Shown here: positions 14,295 through 21,637 of the stretch, in pieces
Layout of the letters: every line of letters begins with the position of its first letter
Numbering within the stretch: position 1 is the stretch's first letter
IMG/VR virus record: IMGVR_UViG_3300009706_000036
Coordinates: 1 to 31,525 of that record
DNA: 31,525 bases
Direction: 5' to 3' (one strand)
Origin: a virus
The notes under the pieces: generated by a model
Seen by the model: the letters and a program-made list of their open reading frames with translations, nothing else
Databases searched by the model: none
What the model was told of the DNA's origin: nothing
Translations under genes and position numbers: made by a program

Positions 14295-15292
14295 CGTTGT
14301 AGCTCCAGTTCCGCGCCGAGTCCTTGATATGTATGAGCGTTAACTAATGACAAAACTGAATATCCACCAGCGTACATGTCATTCAAATCTTTCGGGAGTC
14401 CGTCCGGCCAAATGACGACCGATTTTCCCCCCTTCACGGCCCGAGCCACAAAAGAAGTGATCTGTGAATTGCGAGGTTCATTGTCCCAAATGAGGGTACA
14501 CTTTGTCAAGTCAATATCAGAACGTGTAAGAGTATCTAGTCCCCCGCACAAGTCTGACCCACACATCGCGATGGCGTTCGGCAAACACAGTGAATCTAGT
14601 GGTCCTTCCACAACATAGACGTGCTGTGTCGTGTCAAGTGCGTCAAGTCCAAACACACGTAACTGATCGTGCCCCCACCGAAATGTGATGTATTCTTTGC
14701 GCGTGAGCAAACGAAACTGGGCACCATACCATTCGCCGTCCGTGAATCGCAATGGAATAACGAGATACGGCAACCCGTCCTTCACCCGTTCCGCCTTGTC
14801 ACCAACGAGTGGCGCCAAAAAGCTATGGGCGCGGGTGGTACCATAGAGTTTGGCCAGCGCGGATTTCGGCAACTTCCGCTCCACCACATAGTCTGCAATA
14901 CCGAGCATATCTGCCGGCAGATCTGCTGACGATAACTGGTGCATGTCAGAATGTACGACGAGCGTCCGTGTGGGAGGGGGTATAGACACTGCTGGAGACG
15001 GCCTAGGCGCATTGCCCTGCTCTTGGAACCTCTCCATCACATATTCGTTGAACAATGCGCGAGAGTGACGCTGGAGGAATGCTCCGAAGGGCAGTGCCAC
15101 TCCACAATCGTGGCATTTATAGAGGTAGGTTTGTTTGTTGAGGAAGAAGTAGCCCCGAGCTTTGGTTCGACTCTTTTCAGAATCGCCGCAGATGACGCAT
15201 CGGCAGTTTGCGACGGTGTCCGATTTCCAGGCGAATCGGGGCAACTGGCCGGAGATGAGATTGATATATTTTTTGTCTAGCCAAATGGACAT
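14282..15292 (-). CDS. 61: DNA primase, T4 gp61-like
   Basis: A 336-residue primase. The N-terminal zinc ribbon uses C32/C35 and C60/C63 (an extra C30 is present). A TOPRIM catalytic domain follows, with YVVEGPLDSL (E229) and LIWDNEPRN (D270 with acidic partner E272) as metal-binding positions. It makes RNA primers for lagging-strand synthesis and would work with the gp41-type helicase encoded at 26753-28147. In T4 the two form the primosome. The extended -10 at 15301 sits 8 nt before the ATG. Confidence 0.87.
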   Translation of the reverse strand: MSIWLDKKYINLISGQLPRFAWKSDTVANCRCVICGDSEKSRTKARGYFFLNKQTYLYKCHDCGVALPFGAFLQRHSRALFNEYVMERFQEQGNAPRPSPAVSIPPPTRTLVVHSDMHQLSSADLPADMLGIADYVVERKLPKSALAKLYGTTRAHSFLAPLVGDKAERVKDGLPYLVIPLRFTDGEWYGAQFRLLTRKEYITFRWGHDQLRVFGLDALDTTQHVYVVEGPLDSLCLPNAIAMCGSDLCGGLDTLTRSDIDLTKCTLIWDNEPRNSQITSFVARAVKGGKSVVIWPDGLPKDLNDMYAGGYSVLSLVNAHTYQGLGAELELQRWRK

Positions 15293-15300
15293 ACTCTGGA

Positions 15301-15309
15301 ATTATAACA
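15301..15309 (-). promoter_or_regulatory. Extended -10 promoter for the primase-thyX-nrdJ unit
   Basis: The minus strand reads TGTTATAAT within the 47-nt gap before primase. The -35 region is weak. The predicted start is about 2 nt before the ATG at 15292, with no clear ribosome site in so short a leader. Confidence 0.6.
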
Positions 15310-15339
15310 CACTGTGCGTGGAAATTGTCGGATTAGGTA

Positions 15340-15975
15340 CTACTGTTCAGCCCAGAACTGTTTCGTGTGTTCGTAGATGAATTGTGGCGTAAGACTATAA
15401 CCCGTTTGAGCATTGCTGCTTGTCGCTACGCCAACGACTTTACCGGCATAGTCCACTACAGGTCCGCCAGACATTCCTCCGACAAGTGCATTATCGAAGC
15501 CTACGAATGGGCTCCCATTATCTGCTAGGTCTAGTATTGATACAACGGCCGTGCGGAAGGAGGGGGTCGGTCGTCCGCGAGCAAAGCCAAGCACGGCCAC
15601 CCTCGTTCCAAGCCCCACGGGGTTCGGCCGTATCTTTAACGCAGGCCGCCGTGAGGTAATCTTGACCACTGCAAGGTCTAGGTCAACATCTTCGTAGAGT
15701 ATCTCAAGATCTTGTCCATCAATCTGCGGGACATCTTCCTCTTCTTCTGCTTGGGGGATGTGAAGACAATGGGACGCCGTGAGGTAATGTCCCTGCGCTC
15801 TATCAATAGAAAACGCGGAGCATGTGATACGTTGGTGAAGTGAGCATTGAATAGGTACTGTGGCGAGACGCACGGATGGTACAATGCGCGTCCAATCGAC
15901 AGCTTGCGCTGGCGTTGCCCGAGCGGGCAGTAGACTTACAGTGAGAAGGAGAAGTGTGCAGATTATTAGCCGCAT
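15340..15975 (-). CDS. Exported trypsin-like serine protease
   Basis: A 211-residue protein from ATG 15975 with a clear signal peptide (MRLIIC, hydrophobic core to about residue 17, then ARATPAQA, cleavage probably near 20-25). The S1/chymotrypsin triad is visible: H69 (TASHC), D100 (DLDLAVVKI) and S169 (GGMSGGP). Cysteines at 44, 52 and 70 could make a disulfide. It should act in the periplasm. It ends a module of holin-like, transglycosylase and membrane coiled-coil proteins, so it may help open or modify the envelope, or inactivate host defence proteins; both are inferences. The longer TTG start seven codons upstream is less likely. Confidence 0.82.
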   Translation of the reverse strand: MRLIICTLLLLTVSLLPARATPAQAVDWTRIVPSVRLATVPIQCSLHQRITCSAFSIDRAQGHYLTASHCLHIPQAEEEEDVPQIDGQDLEILYEDVDLDLAVVKITSRRPALKIRPNPVGLGTRVAVLGFARGRPTPSFRTAVVSILDLADNGSPFVGFDNALVGGMSGGPVVDYAGKVVGVATSSNAQTGYSLTPQFIYEHTKQFWAEQ

Positions 15976-16023
15976 ATGCGCCGAAAGGTGTGACAATAAG
16001 CATAGAAATTATTGTCGAGTGTT

Positions 16024-16512
16024 TTAAGGGACGCTGGAAAGGGCGTTGCTCCAGTTGCGAATCGACAGGCTTAAGAATTGAATGACGATCCACATGATAA
16101 CGACGCCACCACCGACAATCAGCCAGCGCCATTTTTCAAGGCCTGTAACACGCTTGTCGATTCGGACAAACTTCGTATCCCATTTTGTATCCAATTTATC
16201 AATGGATTTGTCGAAATGCTGGGCGATTTTTTCCGATTGTGTGTCGATTTTTTTTGAGAGGTTCTCTTCCACAGTTTGAATCCTAGTATTGAGATACATG
16301 TGATCTGTTTGTTGTTTATCACGTAACTCTGAGGACACTTTATCAATCTTCCCCATGATTTTGTCCTCACTGTTTTCAACCTGCTTATTGATTTCAACCA
16401 GCGTTTCTAGTGTGGTCGCGCCGCGGCCATGCATACCTACGATGTCGCAACGCTCCGCGGCATGATCATCATCGGCCAATTTACTAGACTCTTCTGGTTG
16501 TGGTTGTGGCAT
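16024..16512 (-). CDS. Coiled-coil protein with C-terminal membrane segment
   Basis: A 162-residue protein: polar N-terminus, long coiled coil (about residues 34-128, with many K/D/E and regular hydrophobic spacing), then one membrane helix near 131-152. This is a tail-anchored layout, so the coiled coil probably faces the cytoplasm. It sits beside another membrane coiled-coil gene with the opposite order, within the lysis-like module. Function unknown. No good ribosome site was seen. Confidence 0.6.
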   Translation of the reverse strand: MPQPQPEESSKLADDDHAAERCDIVGMHGRGATTLETLVEINKQVENSEDKIMGKIDKVSSELRDKQQTDHMYLNTRIQTVEENLSKKIDTQSEKIAQHFDKSIDKLDTKWDTKFVRIDKRVTGLEKWRWLIVGGGVVIMWIVIQFLSLSIRNWSNALSSVP

Positions 16513-16518
16513 TGGGTA

Positions 16519-16935
16519 TTATTGCGCTACTATCAGCATGTACAAGCGGGTTTCTAATACTTGTATTCTGGTTTTTATTTCTCCCAGTTCTCTCTCATGG
16601 GCAGACAATGCCGTATTCTGCACATGGTCAGATGAGATGGGCTTATCTTGATTTTCCGTGATGTCCGATTCAATGGCGCTAATTTTTTCTGCGTGCGTTG
16701 TAGTTTGATTCTGGACAATGGATATTCTGGCATCCAACTGCGAATACCCCCACACGGCAATGATGACCGTTCCCAAAATTTGAATGAGGAAGCTCATCGA
16801 GAACTGGACCCCCGCTCGTTCATTTACTTGGTACGATCCGTTGTCTTTGGGCGTAATCTGCTGTGTTGCTGGTGTGCGGAACTTCGGCGGCCGCGGTATA
16901 CGAATATCGTCCTCTCCTATTTTGTGTGATCGCAT
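16519..16935 (-). CDS. Membrane coiled-coil protein
   Basis: A 138-residue protein with a polar basic N-terminus (1-44), one membrane segment (about 46-63), and a coiled coil to the end (about 68-136). If the N-terminus stays in the cytoplasm, the coiled coil lies in the periplasm, the layout of an i-spanin-like protein. No partner lipoprotein is seen. It overlaps the transglycosylase gene by 19 nt. Spanin function is a guess from topology and position. Confidence 0.6.
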   Translation of the reverse strand: MRSHKIGEDDIRIPRPPKFRTPATQQITPKDNGSYQVNERAGVQFSMSFLIQILGTVIIAVWGYSQLDARISIVQNQTTTHAEKISAIESDITENQDKPISSDHVQNTALSAHERELGEIKTRIQVLETRLYMLIVAQ

Positions 16936-17621
16936 TCAACTAACCCTGGCAGTATTGCATCCTCGGGCACGTCAGTTGGTGCCGCCGGAGGAGGCTCTGG
17001 AGGCGCGGGCGGCTCACAAGAGATGCCCAATCCCCACGACAAATAGCGAGGTTGAAGATCCAACAAGATGCGGACCGGATAATTCCGATTTTCTCTGATA
17101 GCCCAGTCAGCGCGGTCACTATATTCTTCGACATTCCCCCACCATAAGGTTGAATCCTTGCCATCGGCTGTCGCGAGCCTTCGATCACGATTGACCCAGC
17201 CCGCGCCACCGTTATAGCCCGATAGCGTAAACGCCCACCGATCACACTCCCGTGTTGCGAAGGACATCCTGTCGTAAAGGTATTTATCATATCGCGCAAG
17301 GGCACGCAATGCCCATTCCGGTTCATAGGGTTGGTTTGCTCCAAGGTAGTCCGAATACCTCATGGAGATCCAGTCGGCGGTGTCTGGTGTGAACTGCGCG
17401 AGTCCGCCGGCGTATGGTGACTGCGCGTCTGGACGCCATGCGGACTCTTGATGTATCTGTGCCGCCATCGTTGCGATAGGGGCATTCAAGCCCCATACAA
17501 AACGGGCGTTTCCGATTAAAGCGCGTTGATAGGTATAGGCGCGTTGTGGAATCTGCGCTGCGGCCGGAGCAGCAACGCCGAACAACACGAACAGCAACAG
17601 AAGGGAGGACAGAACACGCAT
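16917..17621 (-). CDS. Exported SLT-type lytic transglycosylase (endolysin)
   Basis: A 234-residue protein with a signal peptide (residues 1-22, ending PAAAQ) and an SLT/lysozyme-like domain: catalytic E59 in AQIHQESAW, AGGLAQFTPDTADW (71-84) and SGYNGGAGW (134-142). The C-terminus is proline-rich (PPAPPEPPPAAP). It should cleave the glycan strands of peptidoglycan in the periplasm, either to lyse the host or to act on the wall during entry. Export by Sec means it would not strictly need a holin to reach the wall. The gene begins immediately after the holin-like gene's stop, so translation is probably coupled. Confidence 0.88.
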   Translation of the reverse strand: MRVLSSLLLLFVLFGVAAPAAAQIPQRAYTYQRALIGNARFVWGLNAPIATMAAQIHQESAWRPDAQSPYAGGLAQFTPDTADWISMRYSDYLGANQPYEPEWALRALARYDKYLYDRMSFATRECDRWAFTLSGYNGGAGWVNRDRRLATADGKDSTLWWGNVEEYSDRADWAIRENRNYPVRILLDLQPRYLSWGLGISCEPPAPPEPPPAAPTDVPEDAILPGLVECDHTK

Positions 17622-17945
17622 TTAGATACCAAGGGTCAAGCCGGCGATTACCGCGAGGACAACAATAGCACGTGCCAGGATACGTGCGGGTCCGAGTGAG
17701 GAGTTCTCTAAGGTTTCATCCACAGCAACGGTGTTGCTGAAGAGTGTGCGGTCTGCAAGATACGCGAGAACGATGGCATTGATGACCTGCAAGTTCTTGA
17801 AGACAAGAACGGGAATCTGCTGAAGCGCGATATAGCCCACCACACCAAGCGCGACGACGAGCAACACCCATAGAACACCGTTACGCTTGATTGCCGCAGT
17901 GGTGGCGCCGGTCTGATTTTTGACGAATGCAATAATTGAACTCAT
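17622..17945 (-). CDS. Putative holin
   Basis: A 107-residue hydrophobic protein with likely membrane segments near 23-43, 48-68 and 88-106, a basic N-terminus and a polar loop around 68-86. Size, number of helices and its place directly before the transglycosylase make a holin the likeliest role, releasing or activating the lysis enzymes by membrane permeabilisation. The ATG has AAGGAG about 6 nt upstream. I could not assign a specific holin family with certainty. Confidence 0.65.
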   Translation of the reverse strand: MSSIIAFVKNQTGATTAAIKRNGVLWVLLVVALGVVGYIALQQIPVLVFKNLQVINAIVLAYLADRTLFSNTVAVDETLENSSLGPARILARAIVVLAVIAGLTLGI

Positions 17946-17954
17946 ATAATCTCC

Positions 17955-18263
17955 TTAGTGGGTTTTATCTTTCGTAGGGTCTTTATGCCAAGATTGTTTC
18001 CGCAACCATGTCATGGCGCCGGTTTTACTATCGCGCAGGATAATGTCGCGTTTACTTTTCCGAGCGTGTAGACGAATTCGTTCACCCTCTTCTTCTACGC
18101 CTACATACTTAGCGTAGCGTTCCCACCGACGTTTCGGTGCTTTGGTCGCCATTACGCCGTCCATATCGGTTTCGAGTACGTCTGCACCAGCGAAGGTATC
18201 TTCGTATAGTTGTACGAATTCTTCTTCGGTGTAGGTAGCTTCGTCGATCTGCTTACGCGTCAT
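17955..18263 (-). CDS. Small hypothetical protein
   Basis: A 102-residue protein with an acidic N-terminal half and a basic C-terminal half (KRRWERYAKYVGV, then HARKSKRDIILRD). No family recognised. It overlaps the upstream duplicated-domain gene by 11 nt and precedes the holin-like gene by 9 nt. It may be a minor head or replication accessory protein, but nothing specific supports this. Confidence 0.55.
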   Translation of the reverse strand: MTRKQIDEATYTEEEFVQLYEDTFAGADVLETDMDGVMATKAPKRRWERYAKYVGVEEEGERIRLHARKSKRDIILRDSKTGAMTWLRKQSWHKDPTKDKTH

Positions 18264-19146
18264 CGTCTTTTTTCTTTCTTCTCAACCCTATTCGAGGCGG
18301 ACCGCCGGGTTCACCTTTCGGTCCGACACCTAAGCCAGCAACTTCACCACCACCGACAGCATTAGCTGAAGCGTCCTCGATACGCATCCGCATGACTTCG
18401 GCCTTTTCCAAGATGGCTGCGTTGAGCGCCATCTTCTTCATCTCTGGCTTCTCCACCGTGCCGTATTGATGTTTCGGAATCTTGTTCGGTGTCCCGTATC
18501 CCTTGATACCGTAGATTTTTCCATCAGACTTGTCGATCATAAAGACGCCGCGTCCCCCGTGCGAGACTCCGCCCTGCACGGCATCGATATTGATATATTT
18601 CGATTTGTCCTTGATCGTGAGTTTATCTCGGTCTTGTTTGGGGGTACGCGTATATTCACCGCTTTGGTCTTTGGCTTTAGCGAGAATTTTATTCAGCTTG
18701 TCCACCAGCGGCTGCACATCACGGGCGGTGACGTTCAACGGAAGTTCCCGTTCTTGTAATGACTCCTGTAACTCTGGATGACCCGTCATCAACTTCGTCA
18801 TATTCCTTATATCTGGCGCCTGCACCGTGCCGTATTGGTGGCTCGTATTCGGTTTTCCATATCCTTTGGCACTGTAGATCTTTCCATTGGACTTGTCAAC
18901 CGTGAAGATGACCTCGCGGCCGCGATGGCGCAGTCGGCCTCCCGACCCAACAACCGTGATATCGATAAAGGTTGTTTTTCTGGGGTCGCGAGCAAAAGAT
19001 ACTCCGAGTTCACTATGTATGTTCTTATTAAGCGCGTGAAATTTTTTATTCAGTGTGACCAACACTGATTCAACGTCTCGCCAATCGACGGCGCCGCGGC
19101 CTTTAGCTTCATCCAACTGACGGAGAATTTTCTGAAACAATGACAT
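18253..19146 (-). CDS. Protein with duplicated domain and capsid-targeting-like N-terminus
   Basis: A 297-residue protein with two copies of a beta-rich unit. Copy 1 (about 58-113) has RHRGREVIFTVDKSNGKIY then AKGYGKPN and HQYGTV; copy 2 (about 184-236) has HGGRGVFMIDKSDGKIY then IKGYGTPN and HQYGTV. The N-terminus MSLFQKILRQLDEA ends in L-x-E-A, which resembles the T4 internal-protein signal (MKTYQEFIAEA) cut by the prohead protease. The C-terminus has a Gly-rich stretch and a basic-acidic end. AGGAG about 9 nt before the ATG supports the start. I infer a head-packaged protein; its activity is unknown. Confidence 0.65.
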   Translation of the reverse strand: MSLFQKILRQLDEAKGRGAVDWRDVESVLVTLNKKFHALNKNIHSELGVSFARDPRKTTFIDITVVGSGGRLRHRGREVIFTVDKSNGKIYSAKGYGKPNTSHQYGTVQAPDIRNMTKLMTGHPELQESLQERELPLNVTARDVQPLVDKLNKILAKAKDQSGEYTRTPKQDRDKLTIKDKSKYINIDAVQGGVSHGGRGVFMIDKSDGKIYGIKGYGTPNKIPKHQYGTVEKPEMKKMALNAAILEKAEVMRMRIEDASANAVGGGEVAGLGVGPKGEPGGPPRIGLRRKKKDDDA

Positions 19147-19149
19147 ACT

Positions 19150-19545
19150 CTATAGCTCCTGTAATCGCCGGACGATACGCGCATCAGTCGGGATAGTGTC
19201 GGTCACAATATCATATCCATCGATACCGACGATCACTGATGGCATTACCATCAGATACTCTAAAAAAGGTTTGAGGACACGATACGACTTCTCATCGTCG
19301 CTTTTGACGAATAAGAGTCGCACCATGGCTTCTGGTCCAAAGACGTTGAGCAGTCCGATCAAATGATTGAGAATCAGCCGCTCGCTTAACTGCCGGGTCG
19401 TCAGATATCGACGACAGAGCCGTTTGACGTATTTGAACCGTTTATAATCTTCCGCAAACTCGCTAATACTGACACACTGCGGGTTGTCGTAAGATCGCGT
19501 AGCGTACAAAAGCGCGTTCTTTGATGTCAGATTAACAAACTCCAT
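19150..19545 (-). CDS. Conserved phage protein (DUF7207-like)
   Basis: A 131-residue mostly helical protein whose pattern (YVKRLCRRYLTTRQLSERLI then LNHLIGLLNVFG, KPFLEYLMVMP) matches a conserved family I recall from T4-like cyanophages, annotated DUF7207. No function is known to me; the family name is from memory. It starts just after the coiled-coil gene, with an overlap-like spacing of 2 nt, and lies in the late cluster. Confidence 0.65.
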   Translation of the reverse strand: MEFVNLTSKNALLYATRSYDNPQCVSISEFAEDYKRFKYVKRLCRRYLTTRQLSERLILNHLIGLLNVFGPEAMVRLLFVKSDDEKSYRVLKPFLEYLMVMPSVIVGIDGYDIVTDTIPTDARIVRRLQEL

Positions 19546-19547
19546 TG

Positions 19548-19766
19548 TTACACAGATGGTGGCGGTTGTGTATCACCCTCACCTTTGGACAAACCCTCAA
19601 GCACTTCAATAGCTCCTGCTACACGATGATACTGTTCGAGGCCAAGCTGTTTGGCTCCTTCCAAGTCTTCAAGTTCTTTAACGATCCGCCCCTGAAGTTC
19701 TTTCAATTCATCCAGTTTTGTGTTCATCCAATCCCTCTCATGTTGTTCGTACTGTCCGTCAATCAT
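19548..19766 (-). CDS. Small coiled-coil protein
   Basis: A 72-residue acidic protein, mostly one coiled coil (about residues 10-60), with a polar tail. GGAGG lies 4 nt before the ATG, and a CTAAATA late element sits about 27 nt upstream, so late expression is likely. A structural or assembly role is possible but unproven. Confidence 0.65.
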   Translation of the reverse strand: MIDGQYEQHERDWMNTKLDELKELQGRIVKELEDLEGAKQLGLEQYHRVAGAIEVLEGLSKGEGDTQPPPSV

Positions 19767-19792
19767 ACAACCTCCATTGTGTTTTCTACCGG

Positions 19793-19799
19793 TATTTAG
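19793..19799 (-). promoter_or_regulatory. T4-late-type promoter CTAAATA
   Basis: CTAAATA on the minus strand in the 29-nt gap between the nucleotidase and the coiled-coil gene. Predicted initiation near 19787 leaves a 21-nt leader with a strong ribosome site. It likely reads through the DUF7207-like, duplicated-domain and lysis genes. Confidence 0.6.
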
Positions 19800-20314
19800 A
19801 TCAATTGATGAACTACCTTTTTCACCTGTGCAATGTCACCGTCCTGATAGACAACTCCAACACCACCGGCTTGCTGCCATTCGTTAATGTTCTTTGCGAA
19901 GTCGTCGATGAGGATGTTCGCTGTGCCATCTCGTTGCTTGGCAAACCGTCGCTTTTCTGAACGACGCACCGCGTGAAATTTGTTCATGGATGGGCGAAAA
20001 TTGTGAAGATGGCGCTTACACCAGATGAGTTTGCCAGTTCCAGCGGATGGCCAATTAGACGGTGTAGCGGTGAGAATAGACGAATGGAGCGGACCGATCA
20101 CACTCCACAACTGCTGCGCGTGTGATAGCATAGGAAGATCCATCCAGAACGTCGGCCATTCCTTCGCCAGACGTGCGGATCCTTGGGGGGAATCCCATAA
20201 TTTTTTGAAGGTGGCGTCGCTGTGTCCTCTAATATCTACCTCAAAGAAGCGTTCTGCTGCCTCGACAAAGTTGGCTAATACACCGTCCATGTCACAATAA
20301 ATTTGTGGAGTCAT
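19796..20314 (-). CDS. 5'(3')-deoxyribonucleotidase, HAD family
   Basis: A 172-residue HAD-fold phosphatase. Motif I is DMDGV (D8 nucleophile, D10 acid/base), motif II is LTATP near 80-84, a conserved Lys follows in the central region, and motif IV is LIDDFAKNINEW near 135-146. This matches the dNT-1/NT5C-type nucleotidase family, which dephosphorylates dNMPs, and similar genes occur in T4-like phages. Its role could be nucleotide balance or nucleotide salvage. A GTAGAG/CTCTAC hairpin-like repeat lies just before its ATG and no clear ribosome site was found. Confidence 0.85.
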   Translation of the reverse strand: MTPQIYCDMDGVLANFVEAAERFFEVDIRGHSDATFKKLWDSPQGSARLAKEWPTFWMDLPMLSHAQQLWSVIGPLHSSILTATPSNWPSAGTGKLIWCKRHLHNFRPSMNKFHAVRRSEKRRFAKQRDGTANILIDDFAKNINEWQQAGGVGVVYQDGDIAQVKKVVHQLI

Positions 20315-20321
20315 TGTATCT

Positions 20322-20345
20322 GTAGAGGGGGGTTATATTCTCTAC
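20322..20345. repeat. Short inverted repeat at gene junction
   Basis: GTAGAG and CTCTAC flank a 12-nt loop across the stop codon of one gene and the upstream region of the nucleotidase gene. It could fold into a weak hairpin that affects translation or RNA ends. A 6-bp stem is also easily found by chance. Confidence 0.3.
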
Positions 20346-21103
20346 GTCCCAAGTTTTCTTTCAGAGGAATGCTCCGTGGAGGGATAGAAGGTCACCTCGT
20401 CGTTCTTCGTGTTATGCCTGTGAAGCAAATCGTCCTGCACTTTGTCATCCGCTTTCGCACGAAGTTTCTTTTCCCGTTCAGCTTCTTTTTGTGATGACGA
20501 TTTCTTCGTTGGATTAAAATTGCCAGACGGCGTGTCGTCTTCCTGCGCCTTCTCCGGCGCCTTCTCCGGCGCTTTGGCGACCGTGTCCTTCTTACGATTC
20601 ATTTCAGCATTACTTACCGGACCCTGAAACGATTCTAACCCGAAGGGCAGATCATCTTCATCGAGTGACTCCCGGTGTAGATCGGAAAATTTCTTTCCCT
20701 TTCGGAAGTCCCTATACAGTTCCTTCTCCAATTTTCTCCAAGAAGCCATGGACGATTTTTCTTTGTCCGTCTGGGGACGACCCGAATGCGCCATTTTAGA
20801 CCGTCGATCCGCGGCCCGCTGATCCCACGGCTTCACTTCATTAGGAGTAGCTGTAACAGCCCCGAGACGATAGCGAATACGGTTAGGTGGCCAAACGTCT
20901 GGCTTAAGGTTAATCTTTCCGTCAGGGTGTATAAACATGACCATGTGCTTAACACCCTTGTGCGGGCCCTTGTCCACCGTTACAGCGTCGCCCTTTTTGT
21001 AGCGGCTTTCGTGTATCGTTTCCAAGGTGTCAGACACCTCGTTAACTAACTCGGATGAGACACCAAAGAGGTCACACAGGTCTTGTTTGAGCGTTGGTGA
21101 CAT
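20342..21103 (-). CDS. KOW-like protein with long charged tail
   Basis: A 253-residue protein from ATG 21103, with AAAGGA before the start. Residues 1-35 are helical and end in I-H-E-S, a prohead-protease-like site. A KOW/SH3-like beta motif follows (RYKKGDAVTVDKGPHKGVKH, about 34-53, then HPDGKINLKP near 59-68), and then a long, low-complexity, Lys/Glu/Ser-rich tail from about 150, including repeated PEKA units. It resembles an internal head or DNA-binding protein, but no family is recognised. The upstream in-frame extension lacks support. Confidence 0.6.
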   Translation of the reverse strand: MSPTLKQDLCDLFGVSSELVNEVSDTLETIHESRYKKGDAVTVDKGPHKGVKHMVMFIHPDGKINLKPDVWPPNRIRYRLGAVTATPNEVKPWDQRAADRRSKMAHSGRPQTDKEKSSMASWRKLEKELYRDFRKGKKFSDLHRESLDEDDLPFGLESFQGPVSNAEMNRKKDTVAKAPEKAPEKAQEDDTPSGNFNPTKKSSSQKEAEREKKLRAKADDKVQDDLLHRHNTKNDEVTFYPSTEHSSERKLGT

Positions 21104-21181
21104 AGAATAATCCTTTGAGACAAACAGAAAATGGCAGTTGGCGTCCGAAGACACCAACTACCCATGATGTTACCGCCGAGT

Positions 21182-21622
21182 TTAGCTCGGCGAGGTCGAC
21201 GCGGACGGACTTCCCGAAGCTGAAGCCGAACTCGACGGACTGGTCGAAGTTGACGGACTGACCGACGCAGACGGACTCTGCGACGCAGATGGACTCTGCG
21301 ACAAGCTGGTTGAGCTTGACGGACTGTACGAACTCGACGGGCTCTGCGAACTCGACGGACTGTTCGACTGCGAACTCGACGGACTGAACGATGCAGATGG
21401 ACTATTCGACTGCGACGAAGACGGACTATATGACGGTGACGGACTCTGTGATGCAGAGTTCGCGGTAACCTGTCCGCCTATCGCAACAATAATCTCTTCA
21501 CCCCACGGGTGTCTAAATGTCCAACCCTGTTCAGTGGCATACGTGTTTGCAGCGGCAGCGTTATTCGGCTGCCCCCATGTTGGCTTATTCGCGTCAGTTG
21601 GATCTGATCCCCATCCAGACAT
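21182..21622 (-). CDS. Ser/Pro repeat protein, probable virion surface or fibre protein
   Basis: A 146-residue protein. Residues 1-56 form an ordered-looking head with GWTFRHPWGEEIIVAIGG, which resembles small head-decoration or structural proteins of marine T4-like phages. Residues 57-146 are almost entirely S and P with a few Q, N, T, A, Y, F and L, in repeats of S-P-S and SQS type. Such low-complexity Ser/Thr-rich tails can be extended and are possible O-glycosylation targets, which is of note because the genome encodes a GT4 enzyme and UDP-sugar enzymes. The start has AAGGAG about 7 nt upstream. Its role in the particle is inferred. Confidence 0.65.
   Translation of the reverse strand: MSGWGSDPTDANKPTWGQPNNAAAANTYATEQGWTFRHPWGEEIIVAIGGQVTANSASQSPSPSYSPSSSQSNSPSASFSPSSSQSNSPSSSQSPSSSYSPSSSTSLSQSPSASQSPSASVSPSTSTSPSSSASASGSPSASTSPS
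21185..21450 (-). repeat. Degenerate Ser-Pro coding repeat tract
   Basis: About 265 nt of imperfect repeats of a 9-18 nt unit (minus-strand codons for S-P-S and S-Q-S), visible on the plus strand as recurring cgacggact and gcagacggactctg units. Slipped-strand changes could alter the number of units. Confidence 0.75.
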
Positions 21623-21637
21623 ATTCGTACTCCTTGA

